64,000 nt of DNA. Source: Apteryx mantelli. Taxonomy: Eukaryota; Chordata; Aves; Apterygiformes; Apterygidae. Below the pieces are notes generated by a model. That model saw only the letters and a program-made list of their open reading frames with translations. It was not told where the DNA came from and ran no database searches. Shown here in pieces: positions 1 to 10,937 of this stretch (the first letter of the stretch is position 1; the number at the start of each line of letters is the position of its first letter). Where the stretch lies: the NCBI RefSeq assembly GCF_036417845.1, contig NC_089981.1, forward strand, positions 64,259,268-64,323,267, given 5' to 3'. Both the position numbers and the translations under genes were made by a program.

Positions 1-844
1 TTTATCCTGAAAGGCTTTGTAGTCAACTTCTGTTTTCCTGGTGCTTTGCTTCTTGGGTATCTTCCCTTCCTGATCTGCAGGCCAGTAGCCTGTCCTTCCT
101 GGTAGGATTAATATTTTGATTTGTCACCCAGGTTTTACATAGTCCTCACCTTCGCTGTCCCCTCTGAGGACATCTGTGTGACTGGCACAGTAATGCTTGC
201 CTCTGTCTTCCTTGGTAGTTCATAGGCAGGATCTGCAAAATCTCTGCTGAGTGCTGAGTGCTGAGTTGAGCTGTGTTCCCTGTCCCACTAGCATAGCCCA
301 TTGGAGCATGCGCAGGTCTAATCCCTTGCTCCCCTGTGTCCTTGCTGCATGTTGTTCCTGCATGTGAGACATTGGGAGAGGACTCTGAAGTGGATAATGG
401 TTTCTCTGTCCCCTCAAGAGTCCCAGCAGGATGTGTGTTGGCAGTCACTCTGGTGATGGAGAATGAGAGCTAAGAAACAGCTCTGGCCACCACCTTATTC
501 TCCTTGAAGGACACAGTAGTGTCCTGGGTGGTCTTGTACAGGCTGCCAGAGGTAAAATTCCCCAGATATTCCCTGGGGTTCAAATTGCCCCATGGAGGAG
601 TGGGCTTGGCTCCTTCTGGGGCACTGGGTTTTTCTCACTTTCTTGGTAGCTCTAGCGAGACTTGTGTCTGTGACTGAGTGTGGGATGTGCCTTGCAGTAT
701 GGTGCCCTTTAGGCATGGGAAAGAGCATCTGCTTTCTCTGGTTCACACCTGGTTAGATGTTAGATTGTGGAATATACATGGCTTGTGCATGTTGTGAGAC
801 CCTGCAGCTGGGTTGTAATGGGCCATGTCTCTGTTTCCCTCTAG
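1..844 (+). other. JDP2: JDP2 upstream intron (partial)
   Basis: Non-coding sequence before the first coding exon of JDP2. It ends in a pyrimidine-rich tract and an AG acceptor at 843-844. I infer it is the intron between a 5' untranslated exon lying outside the window and the ATG-bearing exon, because the exon carries 23 untranslated bases after the acceptor. I see no other gene in it. Confidence 0.65.
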
Positions 845-867
845 CCTGTGGAGCTGTTTCCCCTGCT

Positions 868-1068
868 ATGATGCCAGGGCAGATTCCCGACCCGTCCCTG
901 ACGGCTGGCGCGCTGCCTGGTCTCAGCCCCTTGACGGGGCTGCCTGGCACAGCCCTGACAGCAGAGGAGCTGAAGTACGCTGACATCCGCAACATTGGGG
1001 CCATGATCTCGCCGCTCCACTTCCTGGAGGTGAAGCTTGGGAAGAGACCCCAGCCTGTGAAAAGTGAG
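868..1068 (+). CDS. JDP2: JDP2 coding exon 1 (N-terminal region)
   Basis: First coding exon of Jun dimerization protein 2, a nuclear bZIP repressor of AP-1 that pairs with JUN-family proteins on TRE/CRE sites and recruits histone deacetylase. The exon begins at 845 after an AG acceptor. Translation starts at tandem ATGs at 868 and 871; I chose the first because the family begins Met-Met-Pro-Gly-Gln. It encodes 67 residues, including the conserved EELKYADIRN and PLHFLEVKLGKRPQP stretches, and ends on a complete GAG codon before GTGAGT (phase 0). The joined coding exons give 163 codons, the same length as human JDP2. Residues differing from the mammalian protein are conservative and I see no break. 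Confidence 0.95.
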
Positions 1069-4000
1069 GTGAGTCCTGGGGGCTGCAGACAGCCCTGCAG
1101 ATAGAGAGTAGGGGAGAGGGAGCTGTTACCCACATACAGCCTGCTGCCCATGCCCTGCCCCATGTCCCTCTCCTGTCTGTGCCTATTTATGCTGCCTCTT
1201 TGTGCATTTGTGTTGGCAGCTGGATCACCAGCCTCATCCTCCTGCTCCCCTCCCTGCCCTGCACCTTATGGCTGAATTTCTGTCCCTGTGGCATGGGCTG
1301 GGAGCGGACGCCTTCATGTCCCAGGCCTGGCTGGTTCCTCGCAGCCTTTGGTAACCAGCTAAATTTGAACTTGGTCTGTGGAGCAGGGTCTGACACAGCC
1401 AGCCTTTCCCTAGGCTGGGGCAGGCACCCCAAAGGAGGAGCTGTGCATCCTGTCAGAGGACTTGTGTGAGGCTTCCATCCTATCTCTGATGAAAACGAGC
1501 TCTGGTGCTACTGGTGTTGACATTGCCTTTTCCACTGGGATGAGGTGTGTGGGCAAGCAGCACCTAGCAACAGGCAGTGACTCAGCTTTTTTTTGCTGCA
1601 GGCCATGCTGGCTGGGGCTGCCTCCCTGGCCTGCTGGGGAAGAGCACTGGCTTCATCTCAGGGCTCCTGGAAAGGGAAAGGTGGGCAGCTTTTGCTCAGT
1701 ACCACAAGCTGTCACATCAGAATTAAACTGAAGGGACTTGAGACATTTGCACAGCATTTTTCTTTTGTGGTTGTCTCATGTTTTGGTTGTCTATGCTGAC
1801 TCTTCAAACCTCACTGTATTGAGGTGTTGAGAGTTTGCATCTCTCAAGTGGAGCTGGAAATCCATAAATCTGGAGGCTCCAAATCAGTGAGTGGCTTCTG
1901 TCAGCAGGTCCAATAAGCAAACCTTTTGATCAGTCCATTTGTTCCTGTGTGAGAATATCTTGGGCAGTCCCACATGAAGACAGGATGTTGTGCATTGTCC
2001 AGAGATGACAGTGATGGAGATGTCTGGAGATGCTTGCATGATGTGAAGTGACCCATGAGGTGACTGGATGAAGGGAGCAAAACAGCAGTACAAAGGAACA
2101 GCCCAGGGTCTGAGCAGATGCTGATGCTTGGTTTGGCCTCAAATCTTATGGTAAAAGCTCAGCAGCACCCAGGCCCATGTTCAGGGAGGATGCCTGTTCC
2201 TTTTCCCCTATGCTTTGTGGTAGACTTCTGCTGGGAGAACCAGTAGGATAGAGTCCATCTGATGACCTTTCACTGGAGCTCTGTATCCAAGATGATGTCA
2301 GATTAGCTCCTCATACAGCACAGAGCTATGTGGAGCTCACCTGGGGTAGGACTTGGGAGCTCCCTAACAACAGGAGCTGAGGCTAGGAATCTGGGGGAGG
2401 CCATCAGAAGGACCTTGGGGTGCTAAAGGCTCTGCTTGCTCTATCAGCAGAGCAGCTGAGTTGTCAGCTGAAGCTAAGTTCTGTCCTGACCTTTTGGCAT
2501 GCTGCTTTTGTGGCAGCTTGAATTGCAAATTCCAGGGAAACCTTGCAGCTGGCCGGGGATATGCTAGCTGGCTGGGTCTGGCACTGGGGACTGGGGAGAG
2601 GTTGTGGCTCTGACCGATGGATGGGAGGGCAGTAAAAGGCATGGTATCAGCAGTAAAGTAGAGCTGCACAGCTCTGTAGCTGCATGGCTGAAAGTGTTGG
2701 ATGTCATGTAACAGGAGGTGTGAGAACAACATAGCTTCATGCATTGGGGAAGAAGTAGGGAGCCTGTCTATAGGCTCTGTGCCATCTTCCCAGGACACAG
2801 CCTCTCCTGGGGAGTCTTGAACACATCTGAGGGTGGCCCTGCAGCTACTGCTTGCCCTCAGCACTTCTGGACATGGGGATGTGGTCTCATTAGGCCCTGC
2901 ATAACAGGGACAGGGTGGCTCTGCCCCATAGCAGGTACTAAAAGTGCTGAGTGTCCTCTGAGCCAGTCGTTCAGATACCATGAGGAGGAAAAAAAAGGGA
3001 AATCCACTGTCAGGCTCTGACCGGCCTCCAGATGACTGCCCTCCCTGCAGCCTGTTCCTTCCCTGCGTAGCCTGTGAAGCAGAGCAGTTGAGGACAGCAA
3101 ATGGAGCTGCCCCTGGCACAGGTTTTGCAGCAAAAGCCTGGGAGAGCTGAAGCAGTAGCTGCTTATTCCAGGAGTAGCCCAGAAGCAACCCACGCATAGT
3201 GCGCAATGTGGCCTGCAGTCTCTTTCCTCTTGTGGGGTGCCAGAGTCCAGGGATGCTGGGTACTGGCCTGCCATGCTCCTCTCTGGGCCAGGCCTGGGAG
3301 GGCCAGCTGCTCCCTTCCAGAGCACCAGGCAGCTTTCACCACTGTACTGGCAGGAGAAACATCTCCTGGCAGGGATGTGCAACCATGCAAGTATGTGGAA
3401 AGTGCAGTAGGTGCCAAGCATGAGGCTGGGCCCCAGCTCCCCTGTAGGATTGTAGAGAGCCCTGCTGGGTGGACTGCCTTCTTGGGGGCAGCTGCAAATG
3501 GGTGCTGCTAGGCCCCTCTGGTTGAATCCAGTGCAGGGTGTTCCATCAGGGACAGAGGTGGCAGTCCTGGCCCTCAGGCTGATGAAGTTCATCTCTGTTC
3601 CTGACAGCTGCTGACTGAAGCAATTCAGGAAATAACCCCAAACCTTCTCCCTACTGGGCTCCCCTGGAGCTCAGCTGTTGAAACATGCTGTGGGCTGATA
3701 CCTCGTTGCCATCCCTTGCGCCTCTAACCTGAGCCGAGTCCCAGCCTCCAACACCAGGGCCATATCACCTTTTTGAACAGAAACAGAGGCAGAAAATGAG
3801 ATCTTGAAGTCACAGGAGCTGTGGACAAAAAAGGCAGAGCCGGGATTTTGGACTTCTACTATCTGTGCTGAGCCACCCTCCTCAAGCAGCTGTAGGTGCC
3901 ATGTAATATGGTGTTTGCCAGGCCCTCTGTGGGGTAGAGGGGAAGCTCTTTTACTGATTTCTGTGACGGGGACAAGGAAGGGTCATTTATTTTTCCATTT

Positions 4001-6203
4001 AGGTGAAATGGAGCAACAGGGCATGGAAATTTGTCAGTCAGTTCCCAGAGAGACAACAAGGCTTGTGCTTTTGCTGCTCTTGCTTCCAGCTCCTGGTACA
4101 ACCAGGGATCTGCTTTGTAGGAAATCTTTGAGCACATGTTCCCTCTCTCTGCACCCTTTTCCTAGTAGCTTCTTGGCCTTTAATTCAAGGATTATCTAAG
4201 GGGTAGAAGAGTGGCCGGTAAGCGTGCAGAGAACCGTGACTGCCCTGAAGTCCACCTTGTCTTGCAGCTCTTCCCAAATCTGTGCAGAGTTTGTCTTCAT
4301 GGGTAGTATCTGGACTCTTCCAGGAGGCCAGAAGGAAAGAAGCCATGGAGTTAGAGCCTTCCTGGTCACTTCTGCTAATACAAGTAACATCTGAGTTACA
4401 TGGATGTAGTGAGAGCTGGCAACTTCTAGCTGGACCTCAGGGCATCACTGCAATTCCAACCCTGGTTGTCCCAAATGTAGTGCATCATATACTGGTGTAG
4501 TATCCCCTGTGCTGCCTTGGCAGAGGAGTGGATGCAGCCTGACATTGTGTGAAGTCTGTGGGCACCTTGGGCTGACGTTGCTTTGTATTTTACTCCCATC
4601 TAAAATAGCAACCTTGGTATCATGCTTGGGAAGTGAAGTAGAGAAGATGCAAAACCTATTAGTGCTATAAAACTTAGTCATTGTTCTCTAAAGCCAAACA
4701 TTAGATGTGCTCGCCTAAGGTACCCCTTCACCTTAACTCTGCCCAGTCTGTGTTTCATCCTGTCCTTGCACATCACACTGAGATGTTTTGATTAGTGGGG
4801 TTTGGACTCAGTGAAGGTTAGCAGCTTGCACAGTTTGCTGTGGGTAATGGAGCTTCTAGCTTTGGTTTCCTGGAGGCATCACAGAGGTACCTATGTCTAG
4901 GATAGTCTGGTGACCCCCAGCTTAGTGTCCTTGGCATTTAAAATCTGACTTTCCTTTTGAGGTCCTTAACCCAGGTGCTAGGGCAACACATCACTTGAGG
5001 CAGTTCAGATGGTGTGTGCTGTAAGAGGCTCATCTGGGAGATGTCCCTTGACCACATTGCCTCAGAGAAGTATGAAAGAAAGGACACAACTGCCTTGTTA
5101 TGCAAATAGACTGTGGAAGTGATCTGAAGCAAATGTTGCTGTGCTGTCGCTGCATTTGAAAAGGTGTATGAAGGAAAAGGAACCAGGCAATTCAGTGTGA
5201 TGTCTTGGATTTTGGAGTCCCAGGCTGAATGTGGATGAATATTGTTTGTGGGGCCTCAGGGCACTTGGAACCTTTTTCCCCTGCAGCCTCACTGCAAAGT
5301 CTAACTTGAATGTTGAATTCGCAGGTCTTTCTAGCACTCAGATTTTCTTAAAAGGAGCTAGTTTGGGTTCTCAGATGTAAGCATGCCATAGGCCTCTTAC
5401 ACAGACTTTGTAGTAATACGTCTAAATACTTTGATTATGGGTTTCCAAACCATGGGGCTTACGGCCTGGTCTGTGTGGTTTGAATAAGATAGCACAGAGC
5501 AACTGAGTCATGGCAACTGATGCTACCATGTCCTGCCCTGCTGTAAGGGACATGGGATCTGTCCCCACCTTACTGCAGTTGGCCGTGACCTGGCAAATGT
5601 GAAAGACACAGGCAGACAACCAAATATACTGAAAGTAGGGAAACAACCAGAACCAGTTGGGGGGCTCTTTCAGGTGTCTCTGCCTCTCTTGGCCTCTGTC
5701 TGACGCTCTGAGCAACTGTGTGCTCACTGTAAGCTGTGCCTGTAGATGTCTGTGACAAACTGTGCCTGTCATTTGCTGGAGGATCCTTGCTGCGTGGGGC
5801 TCTCTTCCCCCTTGTTTTTTGCCCCCTCCCCAGGAAGGAGTATGCTGCAAATGCTACCCTTGCCTGTCCTCTGCCACCTGTCTCCTGAGGGCTGCTGTGG
5901 CCAATCCCATACTGTGACTGCAAGTACTGCTCTGGTCTCCCTCCTCATGTCCCTATGGAGTGGAGTTAGGGTTTGTGGCAGCAGCACACCTGGTTCCTGG
6001 TAAGGATTAGTCCACGTCACTAGTGAAATGTGCCTGCCTCCCTGACCACTGGTAGGAGCGGAGGGCACCAGCAGTGCTGTGTGCAGATGGCTGCTATCCT
6101 TCCCCTTGTCCTGTGCCAGCAGGGGTGCCAGGGTGCATGCTCACCACTTCTTCCCCCAGTCCTACATCTGACAGCCCTGCTCTGGGCCTCTGTCTTGTTG
6201 CAG
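1069..6203 (+). other. JDP2: JDP2 intron between coding exons 1 and 2
   Basis: Intron of 5.1 kb with GTGAGT donor and TTGTTGCAG acceptor. Several long open frames cross it on both strands (for example 2364-3206 minus), but none shows a recognisable domain and they overlap each other in several frames. I see no repeat family I can name and no RNA gene in it. Confidence 0.85.
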
Positions 6204-6308
6204 CTGGACGAGGAAGAGGAGAGAAGGAAAAGGCGCCGGGAGAAAAACAAAGTAGCAGCAGCACGATGTCGTAACAAGAAGAAGGAGAGGACAGAGTTCC
6301 TGCAGCGG
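6204..6308 (+). CDS. JDP2: JDP2 coding exon 2 (basic DNA-binding region)
   Basis: A 105-bp phase-0 exon encoding residues 68-102 of JDP2. It starts Leu-Asp-Glu4 and carries the bZIP basic region, with the invariant Asn82 and Arg90 of the NxxAAxxCR signature (here NKVAAARCR) followed by a lysine-rich stretch. This segment inserts into the DNA major groove at AP-1/CRE half sites and also acts as the nuclear localisation signal in the family. Flanks are TTGTTGCAG and GTGGGT. BATF downstream has an exon of exactly the same length and phase for the same function. Confidence 0.96.
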
Positions 6309-7204
6309 GTGGGTGCCCCGCCCTGTCCCCAGGGCGCACGGGGGACTTCAGCATGGGCAACTCCTTAGGCCGTGTGCTGGTCCACCTGCACGGAATGTTC
6401 CCTCCTGAACTGACCCTCTGCCTCCCCTTGCTCCTGTACCCTCATCTGGGAAGACCCAGGCCTGTTGCCCCCACTTTCATTCTGCTTGTGAAGGTGGTGG
6501 CCTTGTGTGCCCAGTCAGAGCTCCTGGGCATTCCTGCGCCCATGACACGGGACAGAGGCCTAGAGGGGCTGGAGGAGGACTCTGGGCTTGAGGGAGAGTG
6601 TCTTCCTGCTGCAGTGCTGGAGCAGGAACACCCATGGGTTTGTGGCACAGAACATGTAGCGGCAGCAGGCTGGCTCCCTGCCCAAACTCCTGGAGTTTCC
6701 CTGCTCAGAGCCCAGACAAGCTTTTGCTATGAGCCCAGGGCAGAAAAACACCCCTAGCACCCACCTTGCCAGCTTTTCTGTAAGGGGTGGTGGGACATGG
6801 GCAAGGAATACAGCTGGGGACAAGGAGCTGTTTCACAAGGGCAGGTCCATGCAGACAGGGCTGGGTGAACCTTGCAAAGATGAAAAATGCAGGTTCATTT
6901 TCAAACACTCAGCCCCTGGAAAGCAGCTAGGCAGAGTGTTAGCTGCTGTGCAATGGAGAGACCTGTCTTAGGAGATGGCTGGCTGGATGTTTCTAGCACT
7001 GACACTAGGTAACAGAAGGTAATGGGACCAGGTGTGATCTGCCTGGAAGAACTTGATGTCATGGCAGGTCTTCAGGCTGCTCCTATGCTGCAAGGGCTAA
7101 GGAACAGTGCTGAGCAGAGGTGGCTGGTTTTCCAAATTGTTTCTCTTTGCATGTTGTCCAGTGAGAGTGAAGTCCATATGTGGTTGTGTTTCCGGCCCCG
7201 CTAG
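6309..7204 (+). other. JDP2: JDP2 last intron
   Basis: Intron of 0.9 kb with GTGGGT donor and CCCCGCTAG acceptor. Open frames inside it (for example 6353-6757) show no family features. I see nothing else in it. Confidence 0.85.
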
Positions 7205-7390
7205 GAGTCTGAGCGTCTGGAGCTCATGAATGCAGAGCTGAAGGCCCAGATAGAAGAGCTGAAACAAGAGAGGCAGCAGCTGATCCTGATGCTGAACCGG
7301 CACCGTCCAACCTGCATCGTGCGGACAGACAGCATCAAGACGCCCGAGAGTGAAGCTAACCCGCTGCTGGAACAGCTAGAGAAGAAGTGA
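7205..7390 (+). CDS. JDP2: JDP2 coding exon 3 (leucine zipper and C-terminus)
   Basis: Terminal coding exon, 61 residues plus TGA at 7388-7390. It carries the leucine zipper: with Leu100 from the previous exon, leucines fall at 107, 114, 121 and 128, followed by His135, which is the AP-1 family heptad pattern. The zipper forms the parallel coiled coil with JUN proteins. The tail contains the conserved HRPTCIVRTDS motif, also seen in FOS/ATF3 relatives, and a Thr-Pro site in the KTPESE region, the position of the JNK-target threonine (Thr148) described for mammalian JDP2. The protein ends LLEQLEKK as in other vertebrates. Confidence 0.96.
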   Translation, partial: ESERLELMNAELKAQIEELKQERQQLILMLNRHRPTCIVRTDSIKTPESEANPLLEQLEKK

Positions 7391-8365
7391 AGGTGGCTCT
7401 GGGCCAGGAGGAGGAGACAGTGGCGCAGGGTCTTCCAGGGTCTCTAATGCATGTACTGTATGAAGAACTTTGCACCAAGGCCTGGTGCAGCCAGGACCCA
7501 GTAGGCTTCCTTGGGAATTATGGACCAAACAAATATGGGGACAGAGAAGATCAGGAACATGTCAATCATCTACTCTGAGGCTGAACCCAGGAGCAGGGCT
7601 AGTGGCTCTGGTGAGGGCAACCTCTTTGTGATACCTCATCATGGCCCTTCAGCCTGCTTGTGGCCCCAGGAACCCACGCTGCTGCAGCATGTCCTGTGAG
7701 GAGGAGGCATGGGGGGAAGCTCCCACTTCACCCTCTTTCCTGCAGCTCACTGTATGCTGCTGGTTGGGAGCAGGGCCTGCATGTGGGAGAAACAGCCGTG
7801 GGGCAGCAGACCAGAGACCACATGGTGACCATGGTGCCTCCTGCCTTGGCAGTGTGCTGGAGCCATCCCCAGATGCTGCCACTGCTCCTGGCGCATGCTC
7901 TGCATGGAAGCCTGAAACGAAGAACCGCAAACACTTGACACAAGCCCTGTCTGGTGGGCAGGCCTGTCGTGGCACGGTGGCGCAGGCGCCCCCCACAAGC
8001 ACACTCTCAGTATAATGTTTACAGCCCAGCTGTCCTTGTTGGCCGTGCTTTTAAATGCACACTTTTACACTTTTTTAAAAATATTTTTTACAAAGTTTTT
8101 ATACAGCGATCTCTATATGGATTTATATAATCACTAGATGTGATCCCATAGAAATGTATATTATGATGGTCTGTTTGTTACAAATGCATATGCCACAGTA
8201 ATCTTCATTGTGTTGCTCGTCTGGTAGCGTCCAGCTCTTCCCCCCAGCATGCTGGGAAGGGGGTCCATGCAGCCCTCCACAGTGGTGCCGCTACCATCTC
8301 CATCCATGTATGTCTTTCATAGTACTCAGTTCTGTATCTCTCAGTAAATGTTACCTTTACGTACC
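7391..8365 (+). other. JDP2: JDP2 3' untranslated region
   Basis: About 1 kb after the stop. The distal third (8040-8200) is strongly AT-rich, with U-runs and AUUUUUUA-like elements of the kind that bind RNA-stability factors, in contrast to the GC-rich surroundings. I place the end near 8365 because of an AGTAAA variant poly(A) signal at 8343-8348 followed by a GT-rich stretch. The exact end is an inference, and no canonical AATAAA is present nearby. Confidence 0.55.
8343..8348 (+). terminator. JDP2: Possible JDP2 poly(A) signal (AGTAAA variant)
   Basis: AGTAAA hexamer with a T/G-rich segment (TGTGCTTTGTCTGG) beginning about 30 bases downstream. It is a known weaker variant of AATAAA. Transcript ends would be needed to confirm it. 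Confidence 0.35.
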
Positions 8366-9620
8366 CTGACCTCCTGTGCTTTGTCTGGGTCAGACTGTGG
8401 TGGCTGTGCATGGGCTCTGACTGGAGCTCTGCACAGTGGGAGCAGCTGCTGGGTTTCCGACTGTGCCAGGTGAGTGTCTGACTGATGGGGAGCTGGTCCC
8501 AGAGCCATTTTGATGATTCTCTGTTAGTAGCGCAGAGGCAGCTCTGACTGTAGTTAAGCAGAAAGTACCTCTAAGTGCCATATATAATACAGCAGGCAGG
8601 GCATGACTTACAGCCTGGAAAGGCAGAGGTGTGAGACAGGGAGACCATCTCATCCTTATCTTTCCTTCTTGTTTCAAGAATGAGTACAGCCGCTTGAACT
8701 CCTTTCAGAGGAGAGAAAGAGATAGGGAAGCTGTCACAGTGTCTTGGTGGTGGTCACCTCCTCACAGAAAGAGGTGGAGGGCACTTCCTCTGGGTCACTG
8801 CTGGGTGCCTGCCCTGCCTCTGACAGATGTGCTGGGAAACCTGTTAACCCCTTTCCCAGGCTTGGCTCGGTGCTGAACACAGTGATCATCTGGATGTGGG
8901 GCAGATGCTAGGACTGAAGGGGTTGCTGGGATTGAAAGAGTTAGTGTCCATTATCTCTCTATATACATATATAGATAGATATAACCAAGCCTTGTCACTA
9001 CAGCACTGTGTTCCTGAGTCTTAAAGATACCAATGCAGTCAAAGTATCTTCTAGTCTCCAGTTAATGTCTGGACATAGGAGGACTGTCTCTCACACATGG
9101 GACACCATTGAGAAGTGATGTTGAATATGTTCTCTCAGAGGAGCAGTGATGAATCTAGTCATCTTCTACCCTGTGTCCTACCTGTTGCCAGTGTGGATGG
9201 GGCTGCTTTGATGCAGACTGCAAGTGAAACGTCTTCAGTACTTGGTTGGTACAGGTGCATGCTCCAGCCAGGAATGCTGAGGTGGTGGTGCTGGGGAGAA
9301 GACAAGCTTGACCTAAATGTGACCAAATGGGAGGAAGTCTTCTCTGAGCATGACTGCTTCTCTAGTGCATGTTTATAATCTCTGCAGCCCTTTTTTCCAC
9401 TCCCTCCCCAACCTCCAGGGATATCTGATGCTAGCCATTTCCCTGTCTCATACATTCTTCCTGGATTTTCCATAACTTCTGTCTTTGGAGCCTCCTGGAA
9501 ATGCTGCCATCTCCCTTATTTAGAGTGAAATATGTTGGATCTGTTACAGGCAAAGTCTCTGCCATGGGATGTCTTGTCACCTGAGGCCTTTTAGAGGGAT
9601 GTGCAGGGAGGGTGTCTGAA
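8366..9620. other. Intergenic stretch between JDP2 and the CR1 element
   Basis: No supported gene. It contains a short AT microsatellite-like run (TATATACATATATAGATAGATATA, about 8959-8982) and otherwise unique-looking sequence. Confidence 0.6.
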
Positions 9621-9624
9621 ATGA

Positions 9625-9873
9625 ACCTGGTAGAGAAGAGATCTCTGGGTTGCCCCGACCAGAGGGAGTTGGGGCCTTTGATCCCAGTGGCCCTTGATTA
9701 GGGCGGTCAAGCACCCTGTGAGTCAGTGCTAGGGAGAGGCCTATATAAGAGCCAGGCCTAGAGCGCAGCTAACAGAGGCAGCGAACAGATGCAGCAGTTT
9801 GCGCAGCAGTTCGCGCAGAAGGGCGCGCGAAGGTACCTTCGTTTCTGATCCCTTGGTGTACGCTTCCTCAAAT
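9625..9873 (+). promoter_or_regulatory. CR1 5' untranslated region with TATA-like box
   Basis: GC-rich leader before ORF1. It holds a TATA-like TATATAA at 9742-9748 and, further on, a run of short repeats built on GCGCAGCAGTT/GCGCAGAAGG (about 9785-9830). LINE promoters are normally internal and often TATA-less, so this box may be fortuitous or part of the element's own promoter. Confidence 0.5.
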
Positions 9874-10932
9874 ATGGTCGTGACACGCCGCACAGCGCGT
9901 TCCCCAGTGGCTGTTGGAGTTGCTGTGTCAGAGGCTTGGACCCAGACCGACCCTCTGACAGTAGATGCGGCTCTACAGGTCTCAGGCTGCAGGGAGTGCT
10001 TGGGGCCTCTCCGGGAGGCCTGGGCTGGCAGCCAGCTCTCCTGCAGGAGGTGTGCTGCTGTTGACGAGTTGTGTCGTCAGGTAAGGGAGTTACGGGAGGA
10101 GGTCAGCAGGCTGCGCAGCATCCGAGAAGCAGAGCAAGAGATAGACAGGGTATTCTCGGAGACTGTGCAGCTCCAGGAGTCCCAACCCCCTGCAGCAGTG
10201 GAGTTGCCAGAGGGCTCTGTGCCGTGTGAAACGGTTCATCATAACATCGTAGAAGAAGGCTGGAAACTGGTCACTGCTCGTGGGAGGAGAAAGGCTCCTA
10301 CTCCTCCTGAAGACCTGAAGCTGAAGAACAGGTTTAGTGCCCTCCAGGATGAGGAGATGGGCATGGCTGCAAGGGAAGTACCTGGGACAACAGACCCTGT
10401 GCCCTGCCGGAACGCCCGGAAGAAGCGGCGGGTGATTGTTGTGGGGGACTCCCTGCTACAGGGGACGGAGGCATCTATCTGTCAACCTGACCTCTTGTCT
10501 AGAGAGGTTTGTGGCCTGCCAGGGGCTCGTGTGAAAGATGTCATGCAAAGACTGCCTAGGCTTGTCCATTCTTCGGACTATTACCCACTGCTGCTCTTCC
10601 ATGTGGGTGCCAATGACACCAAGGGCAAACTGGAGACCATCAAGCAGGATTTCCGAGCTCTGGGGATGGTGGTCAAGGGTCTGGGAGCCCAGGTCATCTT
10701 CTCCTCAATCCTGCCAGTGAGGGGGATGGATGAGAGGAGGAGGAGACGGACTTTCCAAGTTAACGACTGGCTGCACCGCTGGTGTTGGCAACAGGGTTTT
10801 GGTTTCTATGACCATGGGACCCTGTTTGAAGATCGACAACTGATGGCGAGAGATGGGATCCACCTCACGAGGTGGGGCATGCGGGTCTTTGCCAACAGGT
10901 TGGCCAACCTGGTAAGGAGGGCTTTAAACTAG
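9874..10932 (+). CDS. CR1 ORF1 protein (coiled coil plus SGNH/GDSL esterase domain)
   Basis: Open frame of 352 residues from ATG 9874; the frame stays open upstream but the earlier start would be a TTG. The N-terminal part has a cysteine cluster (CRECLGP and CRRC), then a short coiled coil rich in Arg/Glu/Leu, then a basic stretch (KKRR). The C-terminal half is the esterase domain typical of CR1 ORF1, with block I GDSLLQG, block III GANDT and block V DGIHLT; these supply the Ser, Asn and Asp/His residues of SGNH hydrolases. In the family, ORF1p binds RNA and assists retrotransposition, and the esterase may act on membranes or lipids. No stop or frameshift is seen. It ends 5 bases before the probable ORF2 start. 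Confidence 0.9.
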   Translation: MVVTRRTARSPVAVGVAVSEAWTQTDPLTVDAALQVSGCRECLGPLREAWAGSQLSCRRCAAVDELCRQVRELREEVSRLRSIREAEQEIDRVFSETVQLQESQPPAAVELPEGSVPCETVHHNIVEEGWKLVTARGRRKAPTPPEDLKLKNRFSALQDEEMGMAAREVPGTTDPVPCRNARKKRRVIVVGDSLLQGTEASICQPDLLSREVCGLPGARVKDVMQRLPRLVHSSDYYPLLLFHVGANDTKGKLETIKQDFRALGMVVKGLGAQVIFSSILPVRGMDERRRRRTFQVNDWLHRWCWQQGFGFYDHGTLFEDRQLMARDGIHLTRWGMRVFANRLANLVRRALN

Positions 10933-10937
10933 GAAAG

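Noticed and set aside
2364-3206. 280-codon minus-strand open frame in JDP2 intron
   Set aside because: No domain or repeat-family features; it overlaps another long frame (2858-3592) on the same strand, as expected in stop-poor sequence.
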